Assembly: GCA_017381475.1 (NCBI GenBank)
Contig: JAFOCD010000200.1
Location: 1 to 48,664, forward strand
Reading direction: 5' to 3'
DNA length: 48,664 nt
DNA from: Bacteroidaceae bacterium
GTDB lineage: Bacteria > Bacteroidota > Bacteroidia > Bacteroidales > Bacteroidaceae
Shown here: in pieces, positions 15,937 to 24,318 of the stretch
How the letters are laid out: each line of letters starts with the position of its first letter
Numbering within the stretch: position 1 is the first letter of the stretch
The notes under the pieces: generated by a model
The model's input: only the letters and a program-made list of their open reading frames with translations
Databases searched by the model: none
What the model was told of the DNA's origin: nothing
Made by a program: the position numbers and the translations under genes

Positions 15937-15967
15937 CGAATGTAGATCTTTTTATACACCTGACAAA
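15937..15967 (-). promoter_or_regulatory. Promoter of the ExbD-like lipoprotein gene
   Basis: TTTG (15964-15967, complement), 19-nt spacer, TACATTCG (15937-15944). A full -33 match with the TTCG form of the -7 box. Confidence 0.65.
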
Positions 15968-16019
15968 ATATCGCAGAGATATATAAAAGAAGATGACTAA
16001 AAAGGCTCTTTTGTTGTTG

Positions 16020-16085
16020 TACTTGCCCTCAAAATGCTCATTTACACTTAGTAAACTCCGCTTTTTCAGGCTTCGCACGCCTAAA
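16020..16085. repeat. Hairpin-rich intergenic segment, possible dispersed repeat
   Basis: It contains TTTAC/GTAAA (16041-16055) and AGGC/GCCT (16068-16082) hairpins separated by CTCCGCTTTTTC. I recall similar text near gene ends in Bacteroidota genomes but cannot verify it here. No ORF. Confidence 0.3.
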
Positions 16086-16116
16086 AATAGCTCTTTTTAT
16101 TCAACCTCATAACAAT

Positions 16117-16150
16117 AGTGGGCAACCCATTTTCTTTTGGGTCACCCACT
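16117..16150 (-). terminator. Terminator of the purB-rluB-asnS operon
   Basis: Stem AGTGGGTGACCCA against TGGGTTGCCCACT with one mismatch, 5 bases past the asnS stop on the minus strand, followed by ATTGTTATG. Confidence 0.65.
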
Positions 16151-16155
16151 TTATT

Positions 16156-17559
16156 TTAGAACTCGGCATTATTTGGTGTTCTTGGGAAAGGTATCACATC
16201 TCGGATGTTAGACATACCTGTCACGAAGAGCAACAGGCGCTCGAAACCAAGGCCGAAACCTGAGTGAGGACAAGAACCATAGCGGCGTGTATCGAGATAC
16301 CACCACATATCCTTCATTGGAATGTTCATCTCCTCGATACGGGTGAGAAGTTTGTTGTAGTCGGCCTCACGCTCTGAACCGCCGATGATCTCGCCAATCT
16401 TTGGGAAGAGGACATCCATAGCGCGTACTGTCTTGCCATCCTCGTTCAGCTTCATGTAGAATGCTTTGATATCCTTTGGATAGTCTGTGAGGATTACAGG
16501 ACGCTTGAAGTGTGTCTCAACGAGGTAACGCTCGTGCTCCGAAGCGAGGTCTACGCCCCAATATACCGGGAATTCGAACTTGTGGCCTGCAGCGACTGCA
16601 TCCTCAAGGATCTTGATACCGTCGGTGTAGCTCAAGCGAACGAACTCTGTGTTCACGATTGAGCGGAGACGCTCGATGAGTTCCTTGTCGAACATGTTGT
16701 TGAGGAATGTGATATCCTCCATGCAGTTGTCGAGAGCCCACTGTACGCAGTACTTGATGAACTCCTCGGCAAGTTCCATATTGTCGAAGATGTCATTGAA
16801 CGCAACCTCGGGCTCAATCATCCAGAACTCGGCAAGGTGGCGTGGGGTATTTGAATTCTCGGCACGGAATGTCGGACCGAAGGTGTAGATCGAACCAAGT
16901 GCTGTTGCTGCCAACTCACCCTCGAGCTGACCAGACACTGTAAGACTTGCCTGCTTGCCGAAGAAATCGTTATCGTATATGATGCTGCCGTTCTCGTCCT
17001 TCTTGAGGTCATAGAGGTTCATTGTTGTAACCTGGAACATTTGACCGGCACCTTCACAGTCCGAAGCTGTAATAAGTGGAGTGTGGAAATAGTAGAAACC
17101 CTTGTCGTGGAAGAACTTGTGGATAGCGTATGCCATGTTGTGGCGGATGCGGAACACTGCACCGAAAGTGTTTGTGCGTGGACGCAAGTGAGCCACTGTA
17201 CGCATGAACTCCATTGTCTGACCCTTCTTCTGCAATGGGTAGGTGTTGTCGCAAGCACCGAGCAACTCAATCTCTGTTGCCTGGATCTCGACAGACTGTC
17301 CGCCACCGATTGACTCCACGAGCATACCGTTGACGCTCAAGCAAGCACCTGTGGTGAACTGCTTAACGAACTCCTCGTCGAACTTGTCAATGTCAATTAC
17401 AACCTGAACATTATTGATAGTAGAACCGTCGTTAAGTGCCACAAATGCTACCTGTTTGCTACTGCGGCGTGTTCTCACCCAGCCTCTTACATTTACCTCA
17501 ACACCGGCCTGACCGTTCTTGAGCAGGTCGGAAATTCTTGTTCGTTTTATCGGTTTCAT
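16156..17559 (-). CDS. asnS: Asparaginyl-tRNA synthetase
   Basis: 467 residues, class IIb. The N-terminal OB-fold anticodon-binding domain (about 15-105, with VRGWVRTRR) is followed by the catalytic domain. Motif 2 is in [21 protein letters not shown]-type text, and motif 3 is [15 protein letters not shown] with the ATP-binding Arg. The PRHLAEF block separates it from AspRS. It charges tRNA-Asn directly. Last gene of the purB-rluB-asnS operon, 18 bases after rluB. Confidence 0.97.
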   Translation of the reverse strand: MKPIKRTRISDLLKNGQAGVEVNVRGWVRTRRSSKQVAFVALNDGSTINNVQVVIDIDKFDEEFVKQFTTGACLSVNGMLVESIGGGQSVEIQATEIELLGACDNTYPLQKKGQTMEFMRTVAHLRPRTNTFGAVFRIRHNMAYAIHKFFHDKGFYYFHTPLITASDCEGAGQMFQVTTMNLYDLKKDENGSIIYDNDFFGKQASLTVSGQLEGELAATALGSIYTFGPTFRAENSNTPRHLAEFWMIEPEVAFNDIFDNMELAEEFIKYCVQWALDNCMEDITFLNNMFDKELIERLRSIVNTEFVRLSYTDGIKILEDAVAAGHKFEFPVYWGVDLASEHERYLVETHFKRPVILTDYPKDIKAFYMKLNEDGKTVRAMDVLFPKIGEIIGGSEREADYNKLLTRIEEMNIPMKDMWWYLDTRRYGSCPHSGFGLGFERLLLFVTGMSNIRDVIPFPRTPNNAEF

Positions 17560-17577
17560 TGTATATATCTTTTTTCT

Positions 17578-18813
17578 TTATTCGTAAGCACCCATGCGGA
17601 GCATGTTGATTTCTTTATCGGTAAGATAGCGCCAGTCGCCACGGCGAAGATTCTTCTTGGTGAGACCTGCGAAAAGCACGCGGTCGAGCTTGTTCACACG
17701 ATAGCCAAGGTGCTCGAGCATACGGCGAACGATACGGTTCTTGCCAGAGTGAATCTCGATACCGATCTGTGAACGGTCGGCCTCGTTTACATAAGATACC
17801 TCGTCGGCATATACACGACCGTCCTCGAGTTCAATACCGTTTACCAGAAGATCCATGTCGGACATTGCAACATTCTTGTCACAGGTAACATGGTATACCT
17901 TCTTCTTCATAAACTTGGGGTGTGTGAGCTTTGCAGCCATATCGCCGTCATTGGTAAGGAGCAACACGCCTGTTGTATTGCGGTCGAGACGACCTACTGG
18001 GTAGATTCTCTCCTTGCCGATACCACGCAGACAGTCGAGCACAGTCTTGCGCTCCTGTGGGTCGTCGACAGTCGTAACACAATCCTTTGGCTTGTTAAGG
18101 AGAACATATACCTTGCGCTCGGGGTTGATGCGCTCGCTGTTGAAGCGTACATCATCGGTGGGAACCACCTTTACGCCCAACTCGGTTACGATCTCGCCGT
18201 TAACGGTAATAAGACCAGCCTCAATGTAGTTGTCGGCCTCGCGACGTGAGCAGATACCTGCATTTGCAAGGTACTTATTCAAACGAACAGGAGCATTGGG
18301 GTCGAGTGTTGCCTCCTTGTAGGCTGCACGCTTCTTAGCACTGTACTTTGCGCTTGGATCGTACGCGCCCTTTCGGTTGCCCTTGTTGCCATATTGTGAA
18401 CGCTGGCCAGACTGATATTTGTTTGCAAACTGTCTCTCGCCATTGCCATTGTCGGCATTGTTGTAGCCACCACGATAGCCACCCTTGTTGTAGCCACCAC
18501 GGCCTACAGACTGCACCTCATTGCCATAACGGGGCTCAAAATCGCCACCACGGCCATTTCTCTCGCTATTATTGAAGCGATTTGGGATATTCTCGTTATT
18601 ATAACGCTTGTACTGCTTGTAACGGCCGAATTCAGCGCTGTTATTGTTGTCCTCACGGTTCACTCTCTTGTACTGAGGACGCTCTTCACTCTTGTTAAAA
18701 CGTGGGCGAGACTTCAATCTGTTGTCGCCATCGAAGTTCGGGTTGAAAGATGTTCTTCCCCTGTTTCCACGAGGATTCGAATTACCCGAAAAACTGTCTT
18801 TATAATTACTCAT
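17578..18813 (-). CDS. rluB: Pseudouridine synthase of the RsuA/RluB family with a long disordered N-terminus
   Basis: 411 residues. The C-terminal 240 are a normal RsuA/RluB enzyme: an S4 RNA-binding domain (about 176-235, VRLNKYLANAGICSRR) and a catalytic domain with Asp277 in GRLDRNTTG. It would isomerise uridine in rRNA, probably 23S U2605 (E. coli numbering), though RluB versus RluF cannot be settled here. Residues 1 to about 170 are low complexity, rich in Asn, Arg, Gly and Tyr with RGG/GGY-like clusters around 100-120. This resembles eukaryotic RGG RNA-binding tails more than a folded domain. The extension has no stop or frame break, so it is part of the protein. It lies 37 bases after purB. 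Confidence 0.88.
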   Translation of the reverse strand: MSNYKDSFSGNSNPRGNRGRTSFNPNFDGDNRLKSRPRFNKSEERPQYKRVNREDNNNSAEFGRYKQYKRYNNENIPNRFNNSERNGRGGDFEPRYGNEVQSVGRGGYNKGGYRGGYNNADNGNGERQFANKYQSGQRSQYGNKGNRKGAYDPSAKYSAKKRAAYKEATLDPNAPVRLNKYLANAGICSRREADNYIEAGLITVNGEIVTELGVKVVPTDDVRFNSERINPERKVYVLLNKPKDCVTTVDDPQERKTVLDCLRGIGKERIYPVGRLDRNTTGVLLLTNDGDMAAKLTHPKFMKKKVYHVTCDKNVAMSDMDLLVNGIELEDGRVYADEVSYVNEADRSQIGIEIHSGKNRIVRRMLEHLGYRVNKLDRVLFAGLTKKNLRRGDWRYLTDKEINMLRMGAYE

Positions 18814-18850
18814 CGAAAAAATATTTTACGAACCTCACGGTCCAATTTAT

Positions 18851-20197
18851 TTACAAGCCTGTATAGGTGTGCGGTGTTATTGCACGGAGCTCATCCTTTA
18901 CACTCTCGGATATATCAAGACCATCGATGAACTGAAGGAGTGTGTTCTGGTTGATACCCTCGTTGGTGCGTGTCAAGGCCTTGAGTGCCTCGTATGGGTT
19001 AGGATAAGCCTCACGGCGCAGGATTGTCTGAATACCCTCGGCACAAACGCTCCAGCAGTTGTCGAGCTCATTGTATATTGCCTCCTCGTTGAGCAAGAGC
19101 TTGCGCAAGCCTACAAGTGAGCTCTTGATTGCGATGAGCATGTGGCTCATAGGCACACCCACATTGCGGAGCACTGTAGAGTCAGTAAGGTCGCGTTGCA
19201 GACGAGAGATTGGCAACTTCATTGAAAGATGGTCAAGAATTGCGTTTGCAATACCAAGATTACCCTCGCTGTTCTCAAAGTCGATAGGATTTACCTTGTG
19301 AGGCATTGCGCTTGAACCAACCTCGCCGGCCTTGATTTTCTGCTTGAAGAACTCGTTGGAGATGTACTGCCAGAAGTCCTTGTCCATATCCATTATGATG
19401 ATATTGATGCGACGCATAGCATCGAACAACGCAGCCAAATTATCGTAGTTTGAAATCTGTGTGGTGTACTGCTCACGCTGCAAGCCAAGGTTCTCACTCA
19501 CGAACTTGTTTGCAAAAGCCTTCCAGTCAATGCCCGGATATGCCACACGGTGAGCATTGAAGTTACCTGTCGCACCGCCGAACTTTGCAGAGATTGGACA
19601 ACGTTTGAGCTCAGCAAGCTGAGCCTCAAGACGATATACAAACACCATAACCTCCTTACCAAGACGTGTTGGCGATGCAGGCTGGCCGTGTGTGCGAGCA
19701 AGCATCGGGATTTCGGCCCAAGCCTCGGCATAGCTCTTGAGCTGTGCAATAAGTTCCTCTATCAAGGGGTAGTAAACCTCATCGAGAGCATCCTTGATTG
19801 AGCGGGGAACTGATGTATTGTTGATATCCTGTGATGTCAGACCAAAGTGGATGAACTCCTTGCATGCATCAAGACCGCCAATTGCGTCAAACTGCTCCTT
19901 GATGAAATACTCGACAGCCTTCACATCGTGGTTTGTAACCTTCTCAATCTCCTTTACACGGTTGGCATTCTCCAATGTAAATTTTGAATAGATTTCACGC
20001 AAACGTGGGAACAAAGCCTTGTCAACAGCAGCAAGCTGTGGGATTGGCAACTCGCACAACGCGATGAAATACTCTATTTCTACAAATACTCGATACTTGA
20101 TGAGAGCAAACTCTGAGAAATAACCGGCCAAAGGCTCTGCCTTGCCCCTGTAACGTCCGTCAACAGGAGAAATAGCTGTCAAAATGTTCAATTCCAT
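18851..20197 (-). CDS. purB: Adenylosuccinate lyase
   Basis: 448 residues from ATG 20197. It catalyses two steps of purine synthesis, SAICAR to AICAR and adenylosuccinate to AMP. The superfamily signature is SSAMPHKVNPIDFEN, with TSQDINNTSVP and ARTHGQPASPT supplying the active-site Thr/Ser and His. A longer frame to 20248 contains a consensus -7 box (20220-20227), so I reject that start. First gene of purB-rluB-asnS. Confidence 0.96.
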   Translation of the reverse strand: MELNILTAISPVDGRYRGKAEPLAGYFSEFALIKYRVFVEIEYFIALCELPIPQLAAVDKALFPRLREIYSKFTLENANRVKEIEKVTNHDVKAVEYFIKEQFDAIGGLDACKEFIHFGLTSQDINNTSVPRSIKDALDEVYYPLIEELIAQLKSYAEAWAEIPMLARTHGQPASPTRLGKEVMVFVYRLEAQLAELKRCPISAKFGGATGNFNAHRVAYPGIDWKAFANKFVSENLGLQREQYTTQISNYDNLAALFDAMRRINIIIMDMDKDFWQYISNEFFKQKIKAGEVGSSAMPHKVNPIDFENSEGNLGIANAILDHLSMKLPISRLQRDLTDSTVLRNVGVPMSHMLIAIKSSLVGLRKLLLNEEAIYNELDNCWSVCAEGIQTILRREAYPNPYEALKALTRTNEGINQNTLLQFIDGLDISESVKDELRAITPHTYTGL

Positions 20198-20219
20198 GTT
20201 GTATAATATTTTCAAAGTA

Positions 20220-20227
20220 CAAAAATA
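20220..20227 (-). promoter_or_regulatory. Putative -7 box of the purB operon
   Basis: TATTTTTG on the complement, 23 bases before the ATG; it decides the purB start. No clear -33 box. Confidence 0.5.
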
Positions 20228-20324
20228 GCACTTTTTAGGCATAAACACCTAATATAAAGATAAAGTTTATAAAAAATAAATATTTATTGATGCCGAGACA
20301 CAGACAATGCCTTCACAAAGGGGC

Positions 20325-20351
20325 AAAAAAATAACCTACGCTTTGCGCAGG
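20325..20351 (-). terminator. Terminator of the tRNA-Val transcript
   Basis: CCTGCGC-AAA-GCGTAGG stem (one G-U pair) followed by TTATTTTTTT on the minus strand, 12 bases past the tRNA. Confidence 0.8.
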
Positions 20352-20362
20352 CCTCATATCTG

Positions 20363-20437
20363 TGGACGTTGACGGATTCGAACCGCCGACCCTCTGCTTG
20401 TAAGGCAGATGCTCTAAACCAGCTGAGCTAAACGTCC
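20363..20437 (-). tRNA. tRNA-Val (anticodon UAC)
   Basis: 75 nt on the minus strand. Acceptor stem GGACGTT/AACGTCC, U8, D-arm GCTC...GAGC, anticodon stem TCTGC/GCAGA with loop CTTACAA (anticodon TAC), T-loop TTCGAAT, and discriminator A. The CCA end is not encoded (CAG follows). It reads GUA and likely other GUN valine codons. Confidence 0.97.
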
Positions 20438-20468
20438 ATAATGTCGCAACCGTTTCTCAATTGCGATG

Positions 20469-20499
20469 CAAAAGTACATCAAATTATTTCAACCACAAA
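20469..20499 (-). promoter_or_regulatory. Consensus promoter of tRNA-Val
   Basis: TTTG (20496-20499, complement), 19-nt spacer, TACTTTTG (20469-20476): exact consensus about 30 bases before the tRNA. Confidence 0.75.
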
Positions 20500-20672
20500 A
20501 TATTTTGCGGTTTATTTTCATAAAATAATTGAAATTCTTTTCAAAACCCGTTAAAAACACCCCGAACATCACAAACAACAATATGGGACATGCAGAAATG
20601 CCGCACACACTCCAGTCAAAGCGCCACTACAGACAAACCCTGAACAGAATACAAAAAAGTATACCGACATAT

Positions 20673-20705
20673 AAAAAAATTGAGCAGGCACATAGCCTGC
20701 TCAAT
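20673..20705 (-). terminator. Terminator of the OmpA-family gene
   Basis: 11-bp perfect stem ATTGAGCAGGC with its complement, 5-nt loop, then seven T on the minus strand. The rest of 20500-20672 holds nothing that I can support. Confidence 0.85.
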
Positions 20706-20727
20706 CGTTATATTGCTCAATCAATAA

Positions 20728-21888
20728 TTATTCAGCAACTGTGATAATAGCGCGACGGTTAAGCATACGCTCCTTGTACTCCTCAGACTCACCGCCTGGA
20801 ACAACCTCAACCTCAACACCGTAGCTTCTGATGATCTCAGCAACAGCCTCAGCACGTTTTGCAGACAACTTATTGTTGTACTCGTCAGAACCTACCTTGT
20901 CAGCGAAACCAACTACCTTAACCTTAACACCAGCAGCCTTAGCAGCCTCAGCATAAGCCTTGATGTTCAACTCTTCCTTCTTAGAAGCAATCTTGTAAGA
21001 ATCGAATGAGAAGAAGATAGACTCAGAAACGCTGATTGGCTTAACCTTGCTCAACTCCTCAACCTTACCCTCGAGAGCCTTGTTTGCCTCCTCAAGAGCC
21101 TTGATCTGGTTCTGCTTCTCCTTGTTTGCTGCCAAAGCATCATCGAGCTGACCCTGAAGGCCGTCGATCATACCAACATAGATAGCCTGGAGAGCATCAA
21201 CATCGGGAGCATTGTCCCAACCCACCTTACCGAGGTTGCAAGAAACACCCACTGCTGCAGTCCACATCATATCGTGGCCAGACTGACCGTTGATGCCGCT
21301 GAAACCATTGCGGAAGAAAGCACCAGCGAGCTCAAGGTTGATAGCCCAACGCTTAGAAACACTCCAAGAGTTGATGATACCGTAGTTAGCTGAAAGCGAA
21401 CCAGTAACAGCGCCAGAAGTCATGCGGCCTTTACCCTTCTCATGATCCATGCCCCAACGGCCTGCCCAACCAACACCTACATAAGGAGTGATCTCCCAAA
21501 CACGATCCTTACTGTAACCAAGGATAAGGTTACGCAAGTTGAACATTGCGTCGAAGTGGAAGTTCATGAATGCAGTGTGATCAAACTTCTCGTATGTCTG
21601 GATGTTCAAACCACGGTAAGCAACTCTCCAACCGAAACCAGGAGTATGCCATTTACCTACATAAACATCAAGAGCAGGAGACATGTGGTCAAAGATGTTC
21701 TCACCATTCATAAACACGCCGTTGTAGAAGTTTACACCGCCGTTAACACCTACAAACCAGTTGCTGCCGAAGCTGTTTGTCACTACCGACTTAGACTTGG
21801 TAGGAACTACGACCTCGCTAGCAGTCTCCTGAGCTGTAGAGAACATTGCGAAACTGGCAAGAGCCAGTGAAATCATAAATTTTTTCAT
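20728..21888 (-). CDS. OmpA-family outer membrane protein
   Basis: 386 residues. A signal peptide (about 1-20, ending FSTAQ) precedes an N-terminal beta-barrel-type domain with alternating aromatic strands to about 225. A short coiled coil (about 240-280, Lys/Glu/Leu-rich) comes next, then a C-terminal OmpA-like peptidoglycan-binding domain (about 290-386). That domain carries IFFSFDSYKI, GFADKVGSDEYN, LSAKRAEAV and the terminal NRRAII. It likely links the outer membrane to peptidoglycan and is probably abundant, given its consensus promoter, long leader and strong terminator. Resembles major Bacteroidales OmpA proteins. Confidence 0.92.
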   Translation of the reverse strand: MKKFMISLALASFAMFSTAQETASEVVVPTKSKSVVTNSFGSNWFVGVNGGVNFYNGVFMNGENIFDHMSPALDVYVGKWHTPGFGWRVAYRGLNIQTYEKFDHTAFMNFHFDAMFNLRNLILGYSKDRVWEITPYVGVGWAGRWGMDHEKGKGRMTSGAVTGSLSANYGIINSWSVSKRWAINLELAGAFFRNGFSGINGQSGHDMMWTAAVGVSCNLGKVGWDNAPDVDALQAIYVGMIDGLQGQLDDALAANKEKQNQIKALEEANKALEGKVEELSKVKPISVSESIFFSFDSYKIASKKEELNIKAYAEAAKAAGVKVKVVGFADKVGSDEYNNKLSAKRAEAVAEIIRSYGVEVEVVPGGESEEYKERMLNRRAIITVAE

Positions 21889-22025
21889 ACTTAAAACTAA
21901 TTAGATTTATATATAAATACCTATTTTACAAAACCTGCATATTAATAAACATGCAACTCAATATATTGTTCTAATTGTTAAAACCACACCATGCCACGCA
22001 GACACAGCTACAGAGTTTATCCAAT
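21889..22025 (-). promoter_or_regulatory. Long 5' leader of the OmpA-family gene
   Basis: About 135 nt of AT-rich untranslated leader between the predicted transcript start and the ATG. Long leaders are common on abundant porin mRNAs and may stabilise them or bind small RNAs. No specific structure identified. Confidence 0.35.
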
Positions 22026-22031
22026 TATTTG

Positions 22032-22064
22032 CAAAATTACACTTTTTTCACAATGAGATACAAA
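22032..22064 (-). promoter_or_regulatory. Consensus promoter of the OmpA-family gene
   Basis: TTTG (22061-22064, complement), 21-nt spacer, TAATTTTG (22032-22039): exact consensus. Confidence 0.75.
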
Positions 22065-22135
22065 TTCAAATTAGATTTAGGCGCGTATTTAATATTTTTT
22101 AACTATTCATTAACACAGAAGTTCATTCAAAAGCT

Positions 22136-24007
22136 CTATTTGACAAAATTACGGTCTATTTCGGCATCATTCATTATATATATCACAGGGGAACCGTCAG
22201 GTGTATGACTTGGCATAGAGGAACCAAAAAGGTCATTTATCAGCACGGTCATTTCTTCTTGTGATAAAATTTGGCCACTAACAATAGCCACCTCCTTTGC
22301 CATTGCATTGGCCATGCGGTCATAAACCTTCTCCTTTACATCACCTGTCTGTTCAACAGCCTGATGAAGAATCTCGGAGAGAAGTTTCACAGGCTGCAAC
22401 CCTTCAATACCGACAGGTACACCGTTCAGTACATATGTACCACCGCCGAGCGACGATATATCAAAACCCAAAGAGAGCAGTTCCTCTGAAACTGATTCAA
22501 GCGCCAACGCCTCGTTCATTGTCAACTCCACTCTTTCGGGGAAAAGCAATCCCTGCGACGGACTATGTCCATCTGTTATCTGCCGGCGATATTTCTCGAA
22601 CAGCACTCTGACGTGCGCATTACGTTGATGCACCCACATCAGACCAGACTTGACAGGCACAAGAATATACTGTCCCTTATACTGCGACATAGGCACAAAA
22701 TCCGCCTCGGGCGACTGGACAAAGGACGTAGCATGCGACTGCAATTCACATGCCTTAGGTTCGTTAGCAACAAAGTCGGGCTGTACGTCATCAAAAGGCG
22801 ACAAATCAAGCGGTTTGCCATTCCTGCCGACACCCTCATAAAGAGACTCCCACTCATTGTTCGGATTCCTATAATCCGGCATATGTTTGCTGAACGGATT
22901 GTAGCCTGGAGTATAAGAAACTTTGGGAGCCGAAATGGGCGCGTTGTTATCCACAGAAAAATCCATTACAGGAATCTCGGGTATGACATCGTCATCAAAG
23001 TCAAGGCTTGGGGCAGCATTGAATCGTCCCAAAGACTCCTTTACTGCAGCTGAAATAATTTTCCAAAGACTGGACTCATCCTCAAATTTAATCTCGGTCT
23101 TCGTGGGGTGAATATTGACATCAATACGTGAAGGTTCCACATCAAGACCCAAGAAGAAAGGAACCTGTTCGCCTTGAGGTATTATCTCACCATATGCCTC
23201 AGCCACAGCCTTAGCAAAATAGGGATGACGCATATAGCGTCCATTTACAAAGAAATATTGCAATGCACCCTTCTTCTTTGCACTCTCGGGCGCACCTACG
23301 AAACCTTTAATATTCACAAGAGAACTCATAACATCAACCTCTATGAGTTGCGAATTTATCCTCTTACCAAAAAGGTTGACAATTCTTTGACGGAACGATG
23401 AAGGTGGCAACGAGATCACCTCGTTGCCATTATGCGAGAGCGAGAACTCAACATTGCAGTTAACCAATGCCACGCGCTCAAACTCGGTAACAATATTATT
23501 AAGTTCTGTCTGCACTGACTTCAGGAACTTCCTTCGTGCAGGAATATTAAAGAAGAGGTTCTTGACCTTGAAGTTACTGCCGACAGGAGCCGCAACCGGT
23601 TCCTGCGACTCAAACCTTGAACCGGAGATGAGAATGCATGTTCCAAGTTCATCAGCAGCACGTCGCGTTGTAAGTTCAACCTGAGCAACCGCGACTATAG
23701 AGGCAAGAGCCTCACCACGGAAACCCATTGTTGTAAGCGCAAACAGGTCATCAGCACTTGCAATCTTTGATGTCGCATGCCTCTCAAAAGCAAGACGGGC
23801 ATCCGTACTGGACATACCCTTGCCGTTATCTATCACCTGTATCAAGGTTCGGCCGCCATCCGCCACCATCACTTGCACCTTTGTGGCACCTGCATCAATG
23901 GCATTCTCAACAAGTTCCTTTACAACCGATGAAGGGCGCTGTACAACCTCTCCGGCCGCAATTTGGTTAGCTACCGAATCGGGCAACAAATGTATTATAT
24001 CCTCCAT
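22136..24007 (-). CDS. mutL: DNA mismatch repair protein MutL
   Basis: 623 residues. The N-terminal GHKL ATPase has ELVENAIDAGAT (about 31-42), VIDNGKGM (about 58-65) and FRGEALASI (about 96-104). A poorly conserved Pro/Asn-rich linker (about 350-440) precedes the dimerisation domain. The endonuclease motif DQHA(x)2E(x)4E of MutH-less MutL proteins is not intact: the matching stretch reads HQRNAHVRVLFEK, with His460 where Asp is expected. The later C(P/N)HGRP-type metal site reads HTPDGSP. Nicking activity is therefore doubtful. Last gene of the recQ-to-mutL unit, 3 bases after the preceding stop. Confidence 0.96.
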   Translation of the reverse strand: MEDIIHLLPDSVANQIAAGEVVQRPSSVVKELVENAIDAGATKVQVMVADGGRTLIQVIDNGKGMSSTDARLAFERHATSKIASADDLFALTTMGFRGEALASIVAVAQVELTTRRAADELGTCILISGSRFESQEPVAAPVGSNFKVKNLFFNIPARRKFLKSVQTELNNIVTEFERVALVNCNVEFSLSHNGNEVISLPPSSFRQRIVNLFGKRINSQLIEVDVMSSLVNIKGFVGAPESAKKKGALQYFFVNGRYMRHPYFAKAVAEAYGEIIPQGEQVPFFLGLDVEPSRIDVNIHPTKTEIKFEDESSLWKIISAAVKESLGRFNAAPSLDFDDDVIPEIPVMDFSVDNNAPISAPKVSYTPGYNPFSKHMPDYRNPNNEWESLYEGVGRNGKPLDLSPFDDVQPDFVANEPKACELQSHATSFVQSPEADFVPMSQYKGQYILVPVKSGLMWVHQRNAHVRVLFEKYRRQITDGHSPSQGLLFPERVELTMNEALALESVSEELLSLGFDISSLGGGTYVLNGVPVGIEGLQPVKLLSEILHQAVEQTGDVKEKVYDRMANAMAKEVAIVSGQILSQEEMTVLINDLFGSSMPSHTPDGSPVIYIMNDAEIDRNFVK

Positions 24008-24010
24008 GTA

Positions 24011-24310
24011 CTATACAATTCCGTATACTGTTTTCATTATATAATACGCAAGAAAAAGGCATACAAGAAGCGCTGCTACAGCAAAACGCGATGATATACG
24101 AGTGCCGTTTTTCCTCTTACGCATGAGATGAGAGTTTTCAGTAACAAACGCACCTCTCAAACGCTCCTCGTATGTAGGTTCCTTTGGGGGGAGCATGCCC
24201 AAATCGCGCTTGGCATTCTCGACAATCTTGTCAAGTTTCTCCTTGCGCTCATCTACAAATATATATTTATGGTTGAACTTTTTAGGTTCGCGTATTTTTA
24301 ATCGTGCCAT
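24011..24310 (-). CDS. Small conserved membrane protein of unknown function
   Basis: 99 residues. A basic, charged cytoplasmic part (PKKFNHKYIFVDERKEKLDK) is followed by an arginine-rich stretch and one C-terminal TM helix (about 74-93), so it is likely tail-anchored with the N-terminus inside. I do not recognise a named family. It is wedged between the OstA-like gene (8 bases upstream) and mutL (3 bases downstream), so it is certainly co-transcribed. Tight placement argues that it is a real gene. Confidence 0.7.
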   Translation of the reverse strand: MARLKIREPKKFNHKYIFVDERKEKLDKIVENAKRDLGMLPPKEPTYEERLRGAFVTENSHLMRKRKNGTRISSRFAVAALLVCLFLAYYIMKTVYGIV

Positions 24311-24318
24311 ATTGCTAT

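Noticed and set aside
20198-20248. Upstream in-frame extension of purB
   Set aside because: It contains the -7 box TATTTTTG; the family begins at the inner ATG.
20529-20744. Plus-strand 71-codon frame in the gap before the OmpA-family gene
   Set aside because: It runs through the ompA terminator into the end of that gene and has no recognisable features or promoter.
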